Below are positions 1 to 15,903 of a stretch of 64,000 nucleotides of DNA, piece by piece. Each line of letters starts with the position of its first letter. The first letter of the stretch is position 1. The position numbers were made by a program, and so were the translations under genes. The DNA lies in the NCBI GenBank assembly GCA_016806645.1, contig JACSYO010002166.1:2508496-2572495 (forward strand), in the 5' to 3' direction. A model generated the notes under the pieces. That model saw nothing but the letters and a program-made list of their open reading frames with translations. It did not search any database and was not told where the DNA came from. Source of the stretch: Ophiodon elongatus (lineage: Eukaryota > Chordata > Actinopteri > Perciformes > Hexagrammidae).

Positions 1-2049
1 AACCGCAAACTAAGATTGATAGACCACGGTAAAGATTACACTTGCTTAGCATCAGCCACGGATCAGCATGTTAGCATGAAAGTGACGTGGTTAGCTTGCT
101 AAGATTATCATTTAGCCGCTGTACTGTACGCTGCAATACATTACAAGTCAGAATTAGATAAGTCCAAGTCAGTTTTTCCGACATCCAATCTAAATACGTC
201 CCAGTGCATCTGCTCGGGAAAACATGGAGGCCCCCAAGTGGCTAACTGATGTTTGTATGGCAAGTCTCTGAGCTTCACACGCATCTACAGAGGACCTACA
301 TCGATTACAATTTCGGAAAATTGAATTGAAGACATTTAAAGGATACACGGGAACCCTGTTATAAGAGACAGGAGAAGTAAACTAATACCGCAAATCAACT
401 GAATAGGAATTGAAATGGTGGTTACAGCATTTTTACAGCATGTTTCACAGCATGTTTCACAACTTGAAAACTTAATAAAACACTATATTAACTAAAAACT
501 ATGAAAAGGTAATTCACTGCGCCGCCATGTTGCTGTGACGTCACGTGTTCACAAACTCGGGTTGGATAGATTTAGCACGAGTTTCCGACTTGGAATTCCA
601 ACCGTTCCATCGCACTTTTCCGAGTTCGTAGTTTGAGTAGTTCATAGTTCGTGTACAATGAATTGCAGCATAAGTACAGCATCATAAACTCCCTAGCTAA
701 AATTAGTCTTGTTGAAAAAAATCATCGTGACGCTTGTAGACTCAACAGGTAGGAAACATTTGATTCATCAATCGTACAGTAATTGATTATTTTCTGGTAA
801 ATGCAAACCTCGTAGCCTAATGATCTATATATTTTTTTAAATGTCAGTATCACATTACTTTTACATTAAAGACAAATTCAGACAAATGAAAATGCAAATA
901 CTGTCAATGGTGGGAAATAGTCAAAGCATTGGCCAACATACAGGGCCCTATTATCTTCTTCTAATCAATAATTCCTGTCCAAAGGAAAGAACAAATTAAT
1001 GGCACAGCTGATTTTTTTAATTAGAAAATTAGATGAAGAAAACAGCCGAAAAAATGCTAGCATTAAACAACAAACTATATAAATAAATCACATTATTGTA
1101 CGTTGGAAATTGCACAGATTGATTCTTTACAACCCCTTGTAATTCTAAATAACAATTAACAAATGATGATGCACCTATATTTTCACCGCCAGTAAAATCA
1201 AACAAATTTTGCAACCAGGATGTTTACACCATTTGTACTTAACAGCGTAACATAAGGATATGGGGACACCAGCACTGTATGCAGGCCATCAGGTGAAGCA
1301 GAACAATGCCTGTCATCCTATATGAAGTTTAGCTACACTTTCCAACAAAGGCACAGCACTGACTGGCTTCATAGTCGTGGGCACCACCTAGCCCCCGGAG
1401 GTAACATGAGGCGAGAACCTGACGACTTGTTGCCACTGTTTTGGATAGACTACCGCGATGGGTGTGTTACATGAGTTTGTGTGCCACAATAGCAATGAGA
1501 CAGATAGTAAGACAGGTCAAGAAGATTACAGCCAGTAAAAACATTCTTCTTGTTCAGTGGACAACAATTCACACAAATGTTGCCAACGTGTTTGAATGGA
1601 GCTCATTGTTCTATGAGGAAAGAATAGAAAATGCCTCTGCATCGTGTATACTCTATAGTTTCTACTGTACAAACAAACCCAGCACCCTTTGGACAAGTAT
1701 TGTGATTCAGTTCATTTTCAACCACAAACATAAAACGTGTTTGTGCACAGTTGAATGGACTTGTGATACCTTTGAAGCCACATACTTATCTACACACTCA
1801 CAAAAAACATGCACACACATGCAGTCTTATTATTCTCCAAAGAAGTAATGATTGGATTGAAGAGACAAAGAAAAACATGCATATACTATTCAGTATATGC
1901 ATGCACAGTTGCACAAAAGTAAAGAATATACCAGGATATGCACAGGTATTTAATATATGAGATTTAATTAGTTCTTTTTTTTGTATCTTCCTTAACAAAC
2001 AAAAAAGCACAGATCCTGGGAGATGTAGCCGCTGTGATTTTGAGAGGTA
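1..2049. other. AT-rich noncoding flank, no gene seen
   Basis: I see no exon with good splice signals and no recognisable protein on either strand. The longest open frame (1441-1848, +) starts at TTG, has simple composition and resembles no family I know. The stretch at about 520-640 has CpG and TGACGTCA-like sequence and may be a degraded mobile element, but no terminal repeats could be defined. Confidence 0.5.
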
Positions 2050-2287
2050 GTCGTCATGGTGAGAGCCGAGCTGAGCAGAGAACTCTGGAGAGCAGCCTCT
2101 CTTTTTGATCAGTGGCCACGGCACGCCTAAGGGCCAGGCGGAAGGACCTGAAAAACCAGCTGCCCGGAGATTATTACGCTCAGCGAGGAGCAGCAGCGAG
2201 GGAGCAACAAGTGGAGCTCGCGTGGAGCCTCCTCCTCCTCTCCACTCTCTCCTCCTCTTCACTTAAACACTCTGATTCCAACGGGAA

Positions 2288-2330
<43 letters not shown>

Positions 2331-2590
2331 GGCATCTTTGCTTGTCTTTAAACTCTTTTGTCCTGTCTTTGTGTCTGTGCCGCCTGGTTTGTGCCTGTGG
2401 GATTGTCACTTTAGCAGCACCTGGGACTTATTTTTCCTCCCTCAGAGTAGCCCGCACACTCTCCTACTCCCTTGTGAATCCCTCCACCGTTGGACTATGC
2501 CCCCATCAGTCACCTGAGGGAGGGGGCTCTGCGCTGCTCGGGCTCCCACCTGGAGAAGGCTTGGGCTGAAATCTAAGAGGAGACGGTTAG
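2050..2590 (+). other. Possible noncoding first exon and promoter of the NCMAP-like gene
   Basis: This GC-richer island in AT-rich surroundings ends in a good splice donor (GGTTAG followed by GTATGT at 2591). The next + strand acceptor that begins a supported exon is at 12094, just before the NCMAP-like start codon. A 5' untranslated exon spliced over about 9.5 kb is therefore plausible, but this is inference from one donor and local composition. The interval includes a CA microsatellite at 2289-2326. No ORF in it is convincing. Confidence 0.3.
2289..2326. repeat. (CA)n microsatellite
   Basis: About 19 uninterrupted CA units lie inside the putative first exon or promoter island. Confidence 0.95.
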
Positions 2591-5500
2591 GTATGTCTTT
2601 TGACTCCTTCTTCCTGTCCAGATTTTTTTGTTTTTCCCTCTAAACGTTCGTCTGTTGTGGTTGAGAGTAATGTTTCAGTGAGTTGGACAGTCTATTCCGT
2701 GTGAGTGGGTGAGTGTGTGTGTGTGTGAGAGCGTGAGAGTGTGTGTGAACGTGGGTTCTCTCAGACACCGTGGCGAGACTGCAGGTGAGGCTCAGGTGAA
2801 AGGGAATAGCTCACATTCCAGAGCGCTCTCGGATTTAGAAATCTTACTTGTACAGCTGAACCAGTGGAATGACGCAGATTTACTTCTTGAGTTGGGGATA
2901 TTACGTTCCGCTTGCCAGCACTGTCTGCCTGTGTATCTTTTATTGATAAGTGGCTGATGGAACAACTCTACTTATCGTATCATCACTTACTGCTGCGTTA
3001 CATGAAAACAGGACAGCTGTTTGTATAAGACTGCTGTTTGTGTAGGACTGCCGTGCAAATTCAGAGCTCAGTGTTTGTTTTCATATAATTTGATATATTT
3101 ATCATTTGTGGACTTGTGTAATAATGTTTGTTTAAGCTTTTTTTTTTTTTACAAACAATAACGTTTAGTTATTTGACCAGGTGGGTTTGTCTGTGTAGTT
3201 CCAGGAATAGAACACTTACCTGTTCTTCTATTGTGTTTTATCCTACGCTTATTAAATCTTTCATTATTACAAAGGATAATGACTGTAATTGCATACCAGC
3301 TGCACCTAACGAGCTTGAGTCTAACTCAGGCTAACATTGCAGTTTGGATCACTTTGAAATGTCACTGGGATGGTATATGTACAGTATACATTTTTATTTT
3401 TCGCATGTATTCATCGGCCTCCAGTAGTGTGTTTCTGTTGACTATTTGACATTGAGAGATAAGATTTATGAGACAAACGGACAAATTTAAACTTTAAAAG
3501 AGCATAAAAAGCCTGAAAGACATAATATTCCCTTCTTCCATTCATTGTCCACAATATAATATCAACTCATTTCAATCATGGAATAATGAATATATGAATG
3601 CAGTTATTATGAGACTGTTAACAGCCCCACAAGAAGTAGATATGAACTGATTTTCACATGAAAAAGAAAATGTTCTGCCGTCTGGCTCTGCAGATAATAA
3701 TCACAGTGCTTTTGTATGTACTTTCTTTTGTTATAAGTTTCATCTTGGATAAGCACCGTTTGAAAATATGCTTTATTATCAAGTCTTAGAAAGCATACTG
3801 AACGAGTCACAATCTTCACATCTTACTTGTTTAGCAGTAATTAACAGTTAGTCAGCACACTGAACTCTAAATATAAAATATTCTTGTTAGCAGCAGACAT
3901 CTTCATTATCAAATGGAGGTTTTTTAAAAGAGAACACTGGACGACACTGAGACCTCAATGTTACATTGTTAAAAAGTAATACAATGAGAAGGGCAAACCC
4001 GGATCTACTACATGACTGTATTCTGACTAACATGACCTTAGTATTAGTCATGTAATGGGCTGTTTAGGGTATTAGGCCTATTATTGGATTAAAACACTCA
4101 TGGGAAATTGGAATGTCCTGACTGGAAAATCACAACCCAGACTAATTGAGTAGGTTTCTGTCATGGTAATATTTATATTACGGAGATTAATCAGAATTCA
4201 TCAGGTCTATAAAGGCCTTGCATGCTTTCAAAATCCCTATTCACACTTCAGTTCAGTTTTATGATACAATGGTAACACCAGCTGTCAGTGGCTGACTCAC
4301 ATAGATGCCCTTGACTGACCACCACAGTAAATAACCCCCCCCCAAAAAATGTTAAGACTTTAAAGTGGTACACAGACCAACTGAAGTTTTGATCCATCTT
4401 TGCTCTTCAGTATTCAGCCTGTGTAACGTCTCATTCATATCTGATTCTTTCAGCTGGACTCACAGGGATGTGAATGTGACTACAGAGAATAATTTTGTAT
4501 CTATGGAATTCAAAGCGTGTACTATATCATCACTCCTTTAGCTATTAGCATACAGTATCAGCATTGATTTGCTGTTTTGTAAATGATCACTTTAAAAATG
4601 CTATTAATAAATAACTGTATTTGGCCCCTAAAAATGGATACAGACTAAAGTTACTCAGGGTAACAGGAAATGTCAAGTTCAAAGTCCAAGTTCCCAACTG
4701 TGCCACTATGTTACTGTCTATAGAATAATATTCTGGTTTAATAGCCACATATATCAGGGAACACCTTCCACCTTATCCCAGCCATCAGTCTGTTTCAAAC
4801 TCAGCCAGTTTAGACAATGACTGGATCATTCAAAGCCTTTTTAAAAAATAATTGTTGACAAGAATATGGCTTGTTTTTGCCACCACACCACAGAGCTTTT
4901 CTTTTTGTTGCTGTTGTATAAATATCCATTTGTCATGCTTTTCGTAACCGCGTGAACAATATATTGTAAGCGAGAAGCTTTTGTGCAAACCTGCTGTACC
5001 CTCGATGACAAAGTAGCTTCCATCTTCCATCTTAACCTTGTTGTGTGGTTCTTGATATTACTATTTCTATCTAGTTCATTCTTAAAATCATTCTATTTCC
5101 AACCCAGTTCGATACTAAGATGGTAGTTGCATTCTTCAGAAACTTTTCCTTCATGATGTGTAAATCTTTCAGGGATATTGCTGCCTGTACTTTCACTACT
5201 ACACGTCGAGTCAAAGGACTTAACAATACTTCAGCTGTGATTTCTGGCTTGTCACAACTCACTCTCACACTCTTTACCACACACTTTGTTTGCATTAGTG
5301 GATTTTGAAATCTCTTACGCCACTTCATCGTTTATTCCAATGTCAGACTGTACCAGAGGCCTGTAAGTGAGGTTGCAAATCACTTCGTGATGGATTGAGG
5401 TTGATAAAAGTCATAGTTAAATCCCTCTTCAGTGTAATATCTGGAAAACAAATTGTATGGGAAATTTACATCTGACGTGACACAGATAACCTCTCTGCGG

Positions 5501-6118
5501 TGACTTCAATGTAGACTTCAGGGAAGTGGAGCCGGTCAAAAGCTTTATCTGGTTTTGCCTCGTATAAAAAAGAGGAAACTAAATAGTTCCTGTTCTGCGT
5601 TGAGAGTCTGCTCTCTGAAAAAGCAATAAATGATGTGTTGACTGAGGGTGGAAGAAAGGATATTGAATCTGCAATGTTAACGAATAGCTGCAATTTGTGG
5701 AACAACAAACAAAGCTGTTATTACAGCAATGAGAAGAGTGGCGGAAGTACTTTATATACTGACGTCAAAGTGATCTGATTCGTTGTAGTTGTAAATTCCT
5801 TTGCTTAAAAGCATAAAACCTATCTTTCAAGTCTGCTTATTGATGACATCTTTCATTTTACGGTTATCTGAAGCAGGCCAGGGGAAAGTGGAAATGTTCA
5901 TGTGTTTTAAAAAATGTTTTCTCACATTAGGACCTATTTCCTGCCATTGTCCTTTACTGGCACTCTTATTTGAATTTCCCTTCTGTTATTGTGACAATAA
6001 CTATATGATTGTTGTTTATGGCATTTCCAATCCGTGGATAACTAAGTTTACCAGTTGATTATGCTGTTTGGTTAGCATAGCTACATACCCGCGGATGTGA
6101 TTCTGGGCTTTGTGGTTA

Positions 6119-6290
6119 AAGGAATAGTTCTACATTTTAGGATTTGTGCTCGTTCGCTTTCTGGTAGAACGATAGATGAGAAGATTGTGAAGATACATAT
6201 GAAGCGACAGCCAGTGGTCCAGTTTCTTACATATAGCTTACTTTAGCATGAAGGCTGGAAGCAAGGGGAAAAAGCTGTACATGTGGGTCA
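6119..6290 (+). repeat. Degenerate teleost interspersed repeat, copy 1
   Basis: It starts with a GGAATAGTTCTACATTTTAGG-like lead, then has GATGAGAAGATTG, an ATATGAAGC-CAGCCAG stretch, a TTAGCATGAAGGCTGGAAGC segment and AAGGGGAAAAAGCT. The same ordered blocks (GATGAGAAGAT, CTGGTTAGCTTAGC, GGAAACAAGGGGAAACAGCTAGCC) recur at 9545-9690. I recognise this order from a repeat that is abundant in fish genomes; the family name was not checked. Confidence 0.6.
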
Positions 6291-9200
6291 GTGCATCAAA
6301 AGCATTTTCCTTCAGCTGGTTGTTCAAATTATCAGTTCAGATTCGAGTGAATTAGAAATCTGACCAAATGGAAAGAGCAACATCAATCGGCAGCCCCTCT
6401 TTCTTTAGTCATCTCTCACATAGTTTTCAACTGATGATAATGTGGAGTGAAAACATCGCCATGTTATATAAATGAAGACAGATGGACACTTCGCTTCACC
6501 TACAATCTACAAGGGGTTGAATGCAGCGTAAACAATTAGTGTTTTAAGTGTACTTAGCCAATGACGTGAGCGAGTCTCTTTTTACTGCACACTTAATTGG
6601 AACATCCGTCAAGCGTGTTTTAATTTGCTGATGTTCATGCGTTAACGCTTCTCAGGGTAATTATGGTATTTGCTATTTAGGCAGCAACAAGCAAAAGTTG
6701 TTTGTTTTCCAGGAGGTCCGGTTGAAGTCAAGAAGTCTGGAGCAGACTGTAGGATTGTGAGCAGTACGAAGCTTAGTTTTTCTAATGGAGTATGAGTCGT
6801 GTTAACTGTAGGTGTTTCCTCAGCTGAGGCCTTTCCTGATCCCGACGTTATCGCTACCACCAAACCACCTTCTATCAACGCACCCCAAGCTGAGGGAGTT
6901 GACACATCCACCCACTATTGATGAAACTCTGGTATAATGACATAATAACATGCAGCTTAAACTCAAGATCTAATTACCTTGAATGATCAAAAAGAAAAAC
7001 GCCCTTGAAAGGCTATTTTCACGCTAAATTTAAATGTGGTGTTCCTTAGTAGATTGCTTGTTCTGGCATCCTTTTATACAGCATCAAAGATTCGGCAGAA
7101 GTAATGATAAAAACTTCTTTGTAGTGACAAGGACAATTTATAATATACTCAGACTGTACACTTTTTCTTATTCAAAGACAACTGTTAATCAGTCAGCAAA
7201 TTAACTGCACCTCTCTTTGCTGTAGTAAAAGAAACAAACTGTAAAAGTTTTATTTCACATTTTCTTATTATACCTTATCAAAAACCTGCTCTAGCTAAAT
7301 ATATCTCTGTGCTGTACGATGCAAAGTGCCATCGTTTAAACTTGATAAATACAGGTACATTACAATTACAATTTTGTTCAAGGGTTAATTAAGGTTGATT
7401 TGTTTAGTCATTGTACAACACAGGGTTGCCAAACAAAATGCAGTTGTAGCCACTTTATGCTACACAAGAAAAATCAAAAACAGAAGTACTTTCCTGAAGT
7501 GCATTTTTTTTATTTGCATTAGAAGGATTGTAAACAGCAGCAACAGAAACAGTGGTGAATTCTCTGAGCAGATAAAATGGCCGGCATCCTAAAGGGTAAC
7601 TTTGTTATTTTTCAACCTGGATACTATTTTCCCTTGTGCGTGTGTCTAAATGACGAATGAGAACACTAATTATTGAAATTGGTCCCGTATTGAGGGAGAA
7701 TGCTGCTGACGACAAACTGGCTGTGATGTAATTGCTCAGAGCAACTCCCTCAGAGCAACCCTCTTTGTACGTCCATAAAGTGCTTGTTTTTTACATTGAA
7801 AGGCTCAGAATGTTATTATAAGTGTCTGATAACATTCTGGAAAGGATCCTACAGAGAAATAACACACTTTTCTTTACCTTTTGCTTGATCCGGTCCGTTT
7901 CTTATTCTGTTATATTGTTAAAAGTGTCGTTCTGATATCTTGCATTGCATCCATATTGTCAACATTCGGTAAATATGTCTGTCATGACATTGAAAATCTT
8001 TTAGATAACAGTAAGATAACACAACATCAATGTCCTGTGGCGCTCCTCTGTCCAACTCTCCATCACTGTTTTCGCCATTGTCTTCCGGCAACAAGTCAAA
8101 TGACACAATAACAAACAGAGAGCGAAAAATAAGAAAGAGTCCTAATGTTGTCAGAGATGTTGTCAGAGACTTATAATTACATTCTGAGCCTGTCAGTGGC
8201 AAAAACAAGTACTCTTAGTGGAAGTACATTGATGAGCAGTGGCAGTTTAGCGGCTGCCGTCTGCAGCATTCTCGATCAATACTGGACATTGTTGTTCTCT
8301 TTAGTCACTGAGACACAAAAAACATGGGAAGATAGGTTAAAAAATACTGAAGTTACCCTTTCACATTAAAAATTAAACTTCAGGGAAACATTATCCATCA
8401 ACTTTGAATATGTTTGAGTCTGCCTCCCCTCGTCCTGCGTTCTCTTTGCAAGCTGTGGACACAACAGTCTGCGATCTGACGTTGCTGGGCCAGGTCGAGT
8501 CCTATTTCCGGCCTAGTTCTTATCCCTGCTCTCTTCCCTATCTTTGCCGGGGCAGGAGTATGTATCTTATGCATGTAAATTTATGAGCACAAGGGTACAA
8601 AGTCCCTCTTGTCTGTACACACAAATTAATCATGTTCCCTTTATGTAGTAATGTTGTTGTTTGTTTCATTCCTGCATCTCAGTGTTCGTTTGGATTTTAT
8701 GTTTAAATGCTACATTAAGCCTGTTAAACGTCAGTCTTCATATATGTTCACGCATTCTGTTGTGTAAACATCTGACTGTGAATATAAATTCAAGTAAAAA
8801 GGCTGATAACTGCACTGTAAATAGAAGCACAGATAAATACTGTCTGTAATGTGCAAAGCTCTCTTGGGGAAATGTGTGATTTTAGATGGCTTTTTAGATC
8901 CACCATATTAAAAGCAAAGCAAAGGCAAAGCAGTGGTATTACCAACTTTACACTGCATATGATCTGTCTGCCACTTATCAGAAACTGTCACCTCTGCAAA
9001 CAGAGAACATGATATATGTATTTACTAATCTCTACGCCTAATAGTGTGTGTCAACACTGGGAGAGTTGGTTGAGCAATGTTTGCTGTTGAGCAGGAAGTT
9101 GGTTAAAATGTACAGTGCACACAAGTATCTAGTAATTGCTTCAATTGAAAATCTGAATCGTGACTCATCAAATCTTAAAAACAAAAAGTCAAAGTCCCAG

Positions 9201-9544
9201 CCTGTGGACTATTTCTACAAATCTTTACAGGAAATTACAGGAATGTGTTGTGCTCTGTGTCTCTGAGTGTCACATGTACAGGGTTGTAAATGGTCCTTTC
9301 ACAATGCTTCCAGCGTATGCACAGCTTGGCGGTGAAATGTAAAGCTTTCTGCTCCATTAATGGTTCAGGCTATGTACACATTTGTCCATACATTATCATG
9401 AAGAAACACATTAGCCAGATATTATACAATAAACTAATCTCATAACCTCTGTGAACAAAAGTGCTTTTTAAGTGTAAAAAATGGTTTTACCATTTAAGGT
9501 TAAACCTTAATTAAAAACATATACAAAAAAACATATTAACTTTC

Positions 9545-9690
9545 TTGCAGAGAGTTAGATGAGAAGATCTTATATCCGCACGGTAAAGTAGCTGGTTAGC
9601 TTAGCTTAGCATAACGATTGGAAACAAGGGGAAACAGCTAGCCTAGCTCGGCTAGCTCCTCAACGGTTTAAAATATACATAAATCTTCCT
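9545..9690 (+). repeat. Teleost interspersed repeat, copy 2
   Basis: The blocks GTTAGATGAGAAGAT, GCTGGTTAGCTTAGCTTAGC, GGAAACAAGGGGAAACAGC and TAGCCTAGCTCGGCTAGC are in the order seen in the copy at 6119-6290, and are better preserved here. It has no coding capacity. Confidence 0.65.
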
Positions 9691-12106
9691 ACCAGCACTT
9701 CAGAAGCTCGCTAATTAACAAGTTATAGATTGTTTGTTTAATCTGCATAAAAAACAAAGCTTAAAACATTAGTCAGGAGCAGTTGCCAGGCAACCAGCAG
9801 AGACTCCAGGAAGTTATTGCTTCCACTCAAGAAATACAGATAATTATTGTTTTTTATGTTTGTTTCTTGTTTCGATTCAACGGCAAGCTTTAAAGCTCCC
9901 AAAATGTTCTATTATTCCTTGAACAGAGGCAGTATATGTGGCAGAAAATAATCAGGCTAGTGTAAGTGTGTGTGAAAAGAGTGGGAGCAGAAAGTGTGTC
10001 AGTTTATCTGTCAGCAGCCAGGTGTTCATTAAAAAGCCACAGAACTCCCACCTTTTCATTTATAATAACGGGTTCTTTGTAGCAGCAGCAGCAGCTATAA
10101 AATTATTATTTATGATTTGAGTTTTGTATGTGAACGCATTCAGTAAAGCAAAAGCAGTGCTACTATATTTCTGTAATTTCTTCTTTTTTGGGGGGTTTTG
10201 AGAATGACAGCCATCAATCTAACTTAGAGAATAGCGACGGTGCTGGATGAGTGATGCCGATTTGAAAGCCTGACATTTCAGTAAAGCCTGAGAGTTTGAC
10301 AAAATAATAATATGTAAACATAAAGGATTATTTTAGGATTAGTAATTGAAGCTGTTAAATGAGAAACAAAAGTGAATCGGACGAAAAGACGACCTCCCAC
10401 ACATTTCACAAGGTTTACAAAACTGCCTGCAAATACATAAAGAAATATGTTTTGACAAATCGGGTGATACAATTAACGATGATCATTTAAGTAATAATGA
10501 TCCAAATCTCTGGATGACGCTTCAATGACTCAGTGGCCTCGTCATTGGTGTGAAAAGAGGATGAGGAACTCCCATGACGCTTGTTTTGTTCTAGGGAAGT
10601 AGATGTGGAAACTGAAGTAGGAGTGACACTTCTAAAACAAAGGCTCAATGAACCCACATGTAATCATGATGTACTTGTTTTTTCTATGGAACTTAAAAAG
10701 AAAGCGTTTCTAGGTGTTATTACTTCACATTAAGTTTGCACGAGTTTCGATTTCCGAGCATGCAAAGGCGTATTATCCAGACTCAGCAGGAAGTATCAGT
10801 TACAGGGAGAGCCCTGACCTCCAGCTGTGTGTGGATTGTTTTCTCATCGGTATCGGGGATCCTCCTCAATGACAGAGGACGTCTACGTGACCCATAACAA
10901 CTGCAACAGAGATAGATTACATCAAAATGACAGTGTGTTAACGTCAATGAAAACACAATGAAGCTTCCCTGAAGCAACATAACATCTCTGAGGATATACA
11001 TTGTTGATCATGTATGATTAAATGAGTCATAATGGAGGGAACACAAGTCACATTAGTACATATTTACATTCCTCGTGACGATTATGGGTATAATCCAACA
11101 GTGCGTCAGTCTGTCTTTTAATACTCTCCAACTTCCCTACCCAGTCTGCAGCATTCAGCACCGAGTCCATCTGCTTGTCCTAAAGACGCAAATCTTTGAA
11201 AAAAAATAAAACAATAAAATGTATCAAAAAAGGCTCAGTCATTTCCTAAAACAGCTGAGCACTTAAGATTTTTTGCAAACTTAACTTAAACAAATAGTGC
11301 ATATGGTGGGAACTATTTTCAGCAATTGTTTGATGGTCAAGTCAATATTTATTGCTGCAGGATGGTGCATGTGGTTTTGACTCAAAATAAGATATGCAAT
11401 GAATTCAAGTCCAAAAAATGAACTGTAACATAGCCCTGCAGCACTACTCTGTACGTGTCCTACGTGTTTTAACATTGTTTCCTGGTGTGTTCTGGTTTGC
11501 ATCAGTCTAATGATGCACATCTACAACCACAAAGGTTTTCATCAAGCTTTTTAGCAGACATGACACCAAGACTTGAACCTGCTGTGTGACCTTAATGCCA
11601 GCTGATAAAGAGCAAACACAAAGTCATTCAATTACGTCTTTCCAATCAGTTTTATGTCAGTCACATGGAGAAAGGTTTGCATAGCGTATAAGTGTGAGTT
11701 GTATATGAAAAGGTCTTAATGATAGCTGTAATCTGGCCATCACGCACAGTCGACACTAATTAGTACTTTATATATATATATATATATAATGTTCCGGTGA
11801 GGACGCTCATTTCTGTAAATCAATTATTCATTGGTGCACTCTCTCTGCTATGCCACCTGTCTATTGTTTATAAAGAATAATATATCACACTGATATTTTA
11901 ATCTTCAAATCCCATATTCTCTCCTCATTCTATTCTTCGCTCCTTGCTTAATCTGCAGTATTGACTGCAGTAGAAACGGTTTCAACCTTGAAAAAATATT
12001 GCCCACACATAAATGTAGTGCTGTGTAGTCATGGTTTCAGAGAATATTCAGTTGACTAAAGTGTTTTTTTGTGTGTTTTTTCTTTCTGTGCAGGTTATTG
12101 CTGAAG

Positions 12107-14543
<2,437 letters not shown>

Positions 14544-15903
14544 CAACAAGACTGTGGTTTAGTCTCACCACAGGCACAGAGTGATGTGTCATCTTCATCC
14601 CTGAACATATATACTGTGTGCTGACTGAATCCTGTGGAAACTCGATCTGGGACGTTAAACACCAACCGAGCCACTGCTGGTCACTACAATGATGCCAAGA
14701 TGTACCTGTGGTGTGCAAAAATAGAAGTCATGAACAAAATAGTACCTTAAACAAACATGATGGATTGCATGAAGGATGTTGCATAATGACAAACTGAGAA
14801 TTTCTTGAGAAGAATTTATTTTTGGCTACAGTCAGTGTTCAGAGTATAGGTGCCAGACATTTCTCACTGCTTGTAGTCTTTGAAGATCACTACTAATACA
14901 ATGAAGAAAACATGTAGTAAAGACTGTAATGGCTTGACTACATTGCTCTTAAGTGTGTACATTTCTGTATTAAAGATGACCACATAGGTTATTGAGTAAA
15001 TGTAGGATTAGTATAAACTTCAGAGAAGACAAAGACAGTATGAAAGACTCTTTCTCATTGTGTAATGGACACCAGTATGTTTGAGAAAAATGGGTTGATA
15101 TTGCACACATTATTCCTTACTAAATCTACTTAACCGTGCATTGTACTGTCTTTGTCTTCTGGTCACAGATTCTCTCAGATTAGTTTCCGTTAAAGAAATC
15201 TATAAATTGTCAGTGTGTTTTTTTACTTTGTATAACAAAGAGACCGTAGAGATATTTTTAGACATCTGGGTGTCAGCCTAACATGATGTAAATTCTCTTT
15301 AGTTTGACGCCAAAGGATTTTGCACTTTATTTTCATTTCTCTCTGTATTTGTATTGTTTGTGGTTCTTTAAATGAAATTAGATTAAAAACAATATATATA
15401 TAATATTTCTAATTGTGGCTGACCTGTTTGTTAAAATGAACTGTCATTTATACAGAGGACAACATTATATGATATATAGAAGCAAGAGAAAAATCGTATA
15501 AGACCTCAAAAGAGTAAAAAAGAAAGAGGATCGAGGTGAATGTTCCATGTTATGGTGTTGTTGAGTTATTGTTGTTAGTTATTGCGCCCTCAGATGGCAC
15601 CTTTTGGTACCATAACATTAAAACTAAAAAAAACTAAAGTGGCATTCAAGATGACAAGAAACGTTGCAAACACGTTGCAGTTAACGAATGAGTCATCACA
15701 TCAAATCGTTCGCTGCTTCATTTAATTACTTTTCAATGCTGAGATTATAACTCTATAAATAAATGGTTTCAGGTCAGGTAAGGGAATAAATAAATAGTAT
15801 TGAAACTATTTATTGGTCTGGCCGTTTACGTAACTAATGTTCACTAAAACTTGAGTTGAAGCCCGGTCTTGAACGCGTCTTGACGGTGAATGTTGACATT
15901 ACG
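14544..15903 (+). other. 3' UTR of the NCMAP-like gene and short intergenic gap
   Basis: No coding exon is seen. The 3' UTR probably ends near the ATTAAA at 15382, about 840 bases after the stop. An earlier ATTAAA near 14971 is an alternative. The 152-residue antisense ORF over 14216-14674 is a shadow of the last exon. Confidence 0.5.
15382..15387 (+). terminator. Candidate polyadenylation signal (ATTAAA)
   Basis: ATTAAA followed by an AT/T-rich stretch, downstream of the NCMAP-like stop codon and upstream of TMEM234. Confidence 0.4.

Larger units (their letters stand above)
2591..12093. other. Noncoding stretch, probably intron 1 of the NCMAP-like gene or intergenic
   Basis: No coding exon can be supported on either strand. 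All open frames are short, lack flanking splice signals and resemble nothing known. Contents seen are two copies of a teleost interspersed repeat (about 6119-6290 and 9545-9690), a short TA tract near 11770-11788, and otherwise unique AT-rich sequence. Confidence 0.5.

Noticed and set aside
1441..1848. 135-codon open frame near the left edge
   Set aside because: It starts at TTG, has no splice signals or recognisable domain, and its composition looks like translated noncoding DNA.
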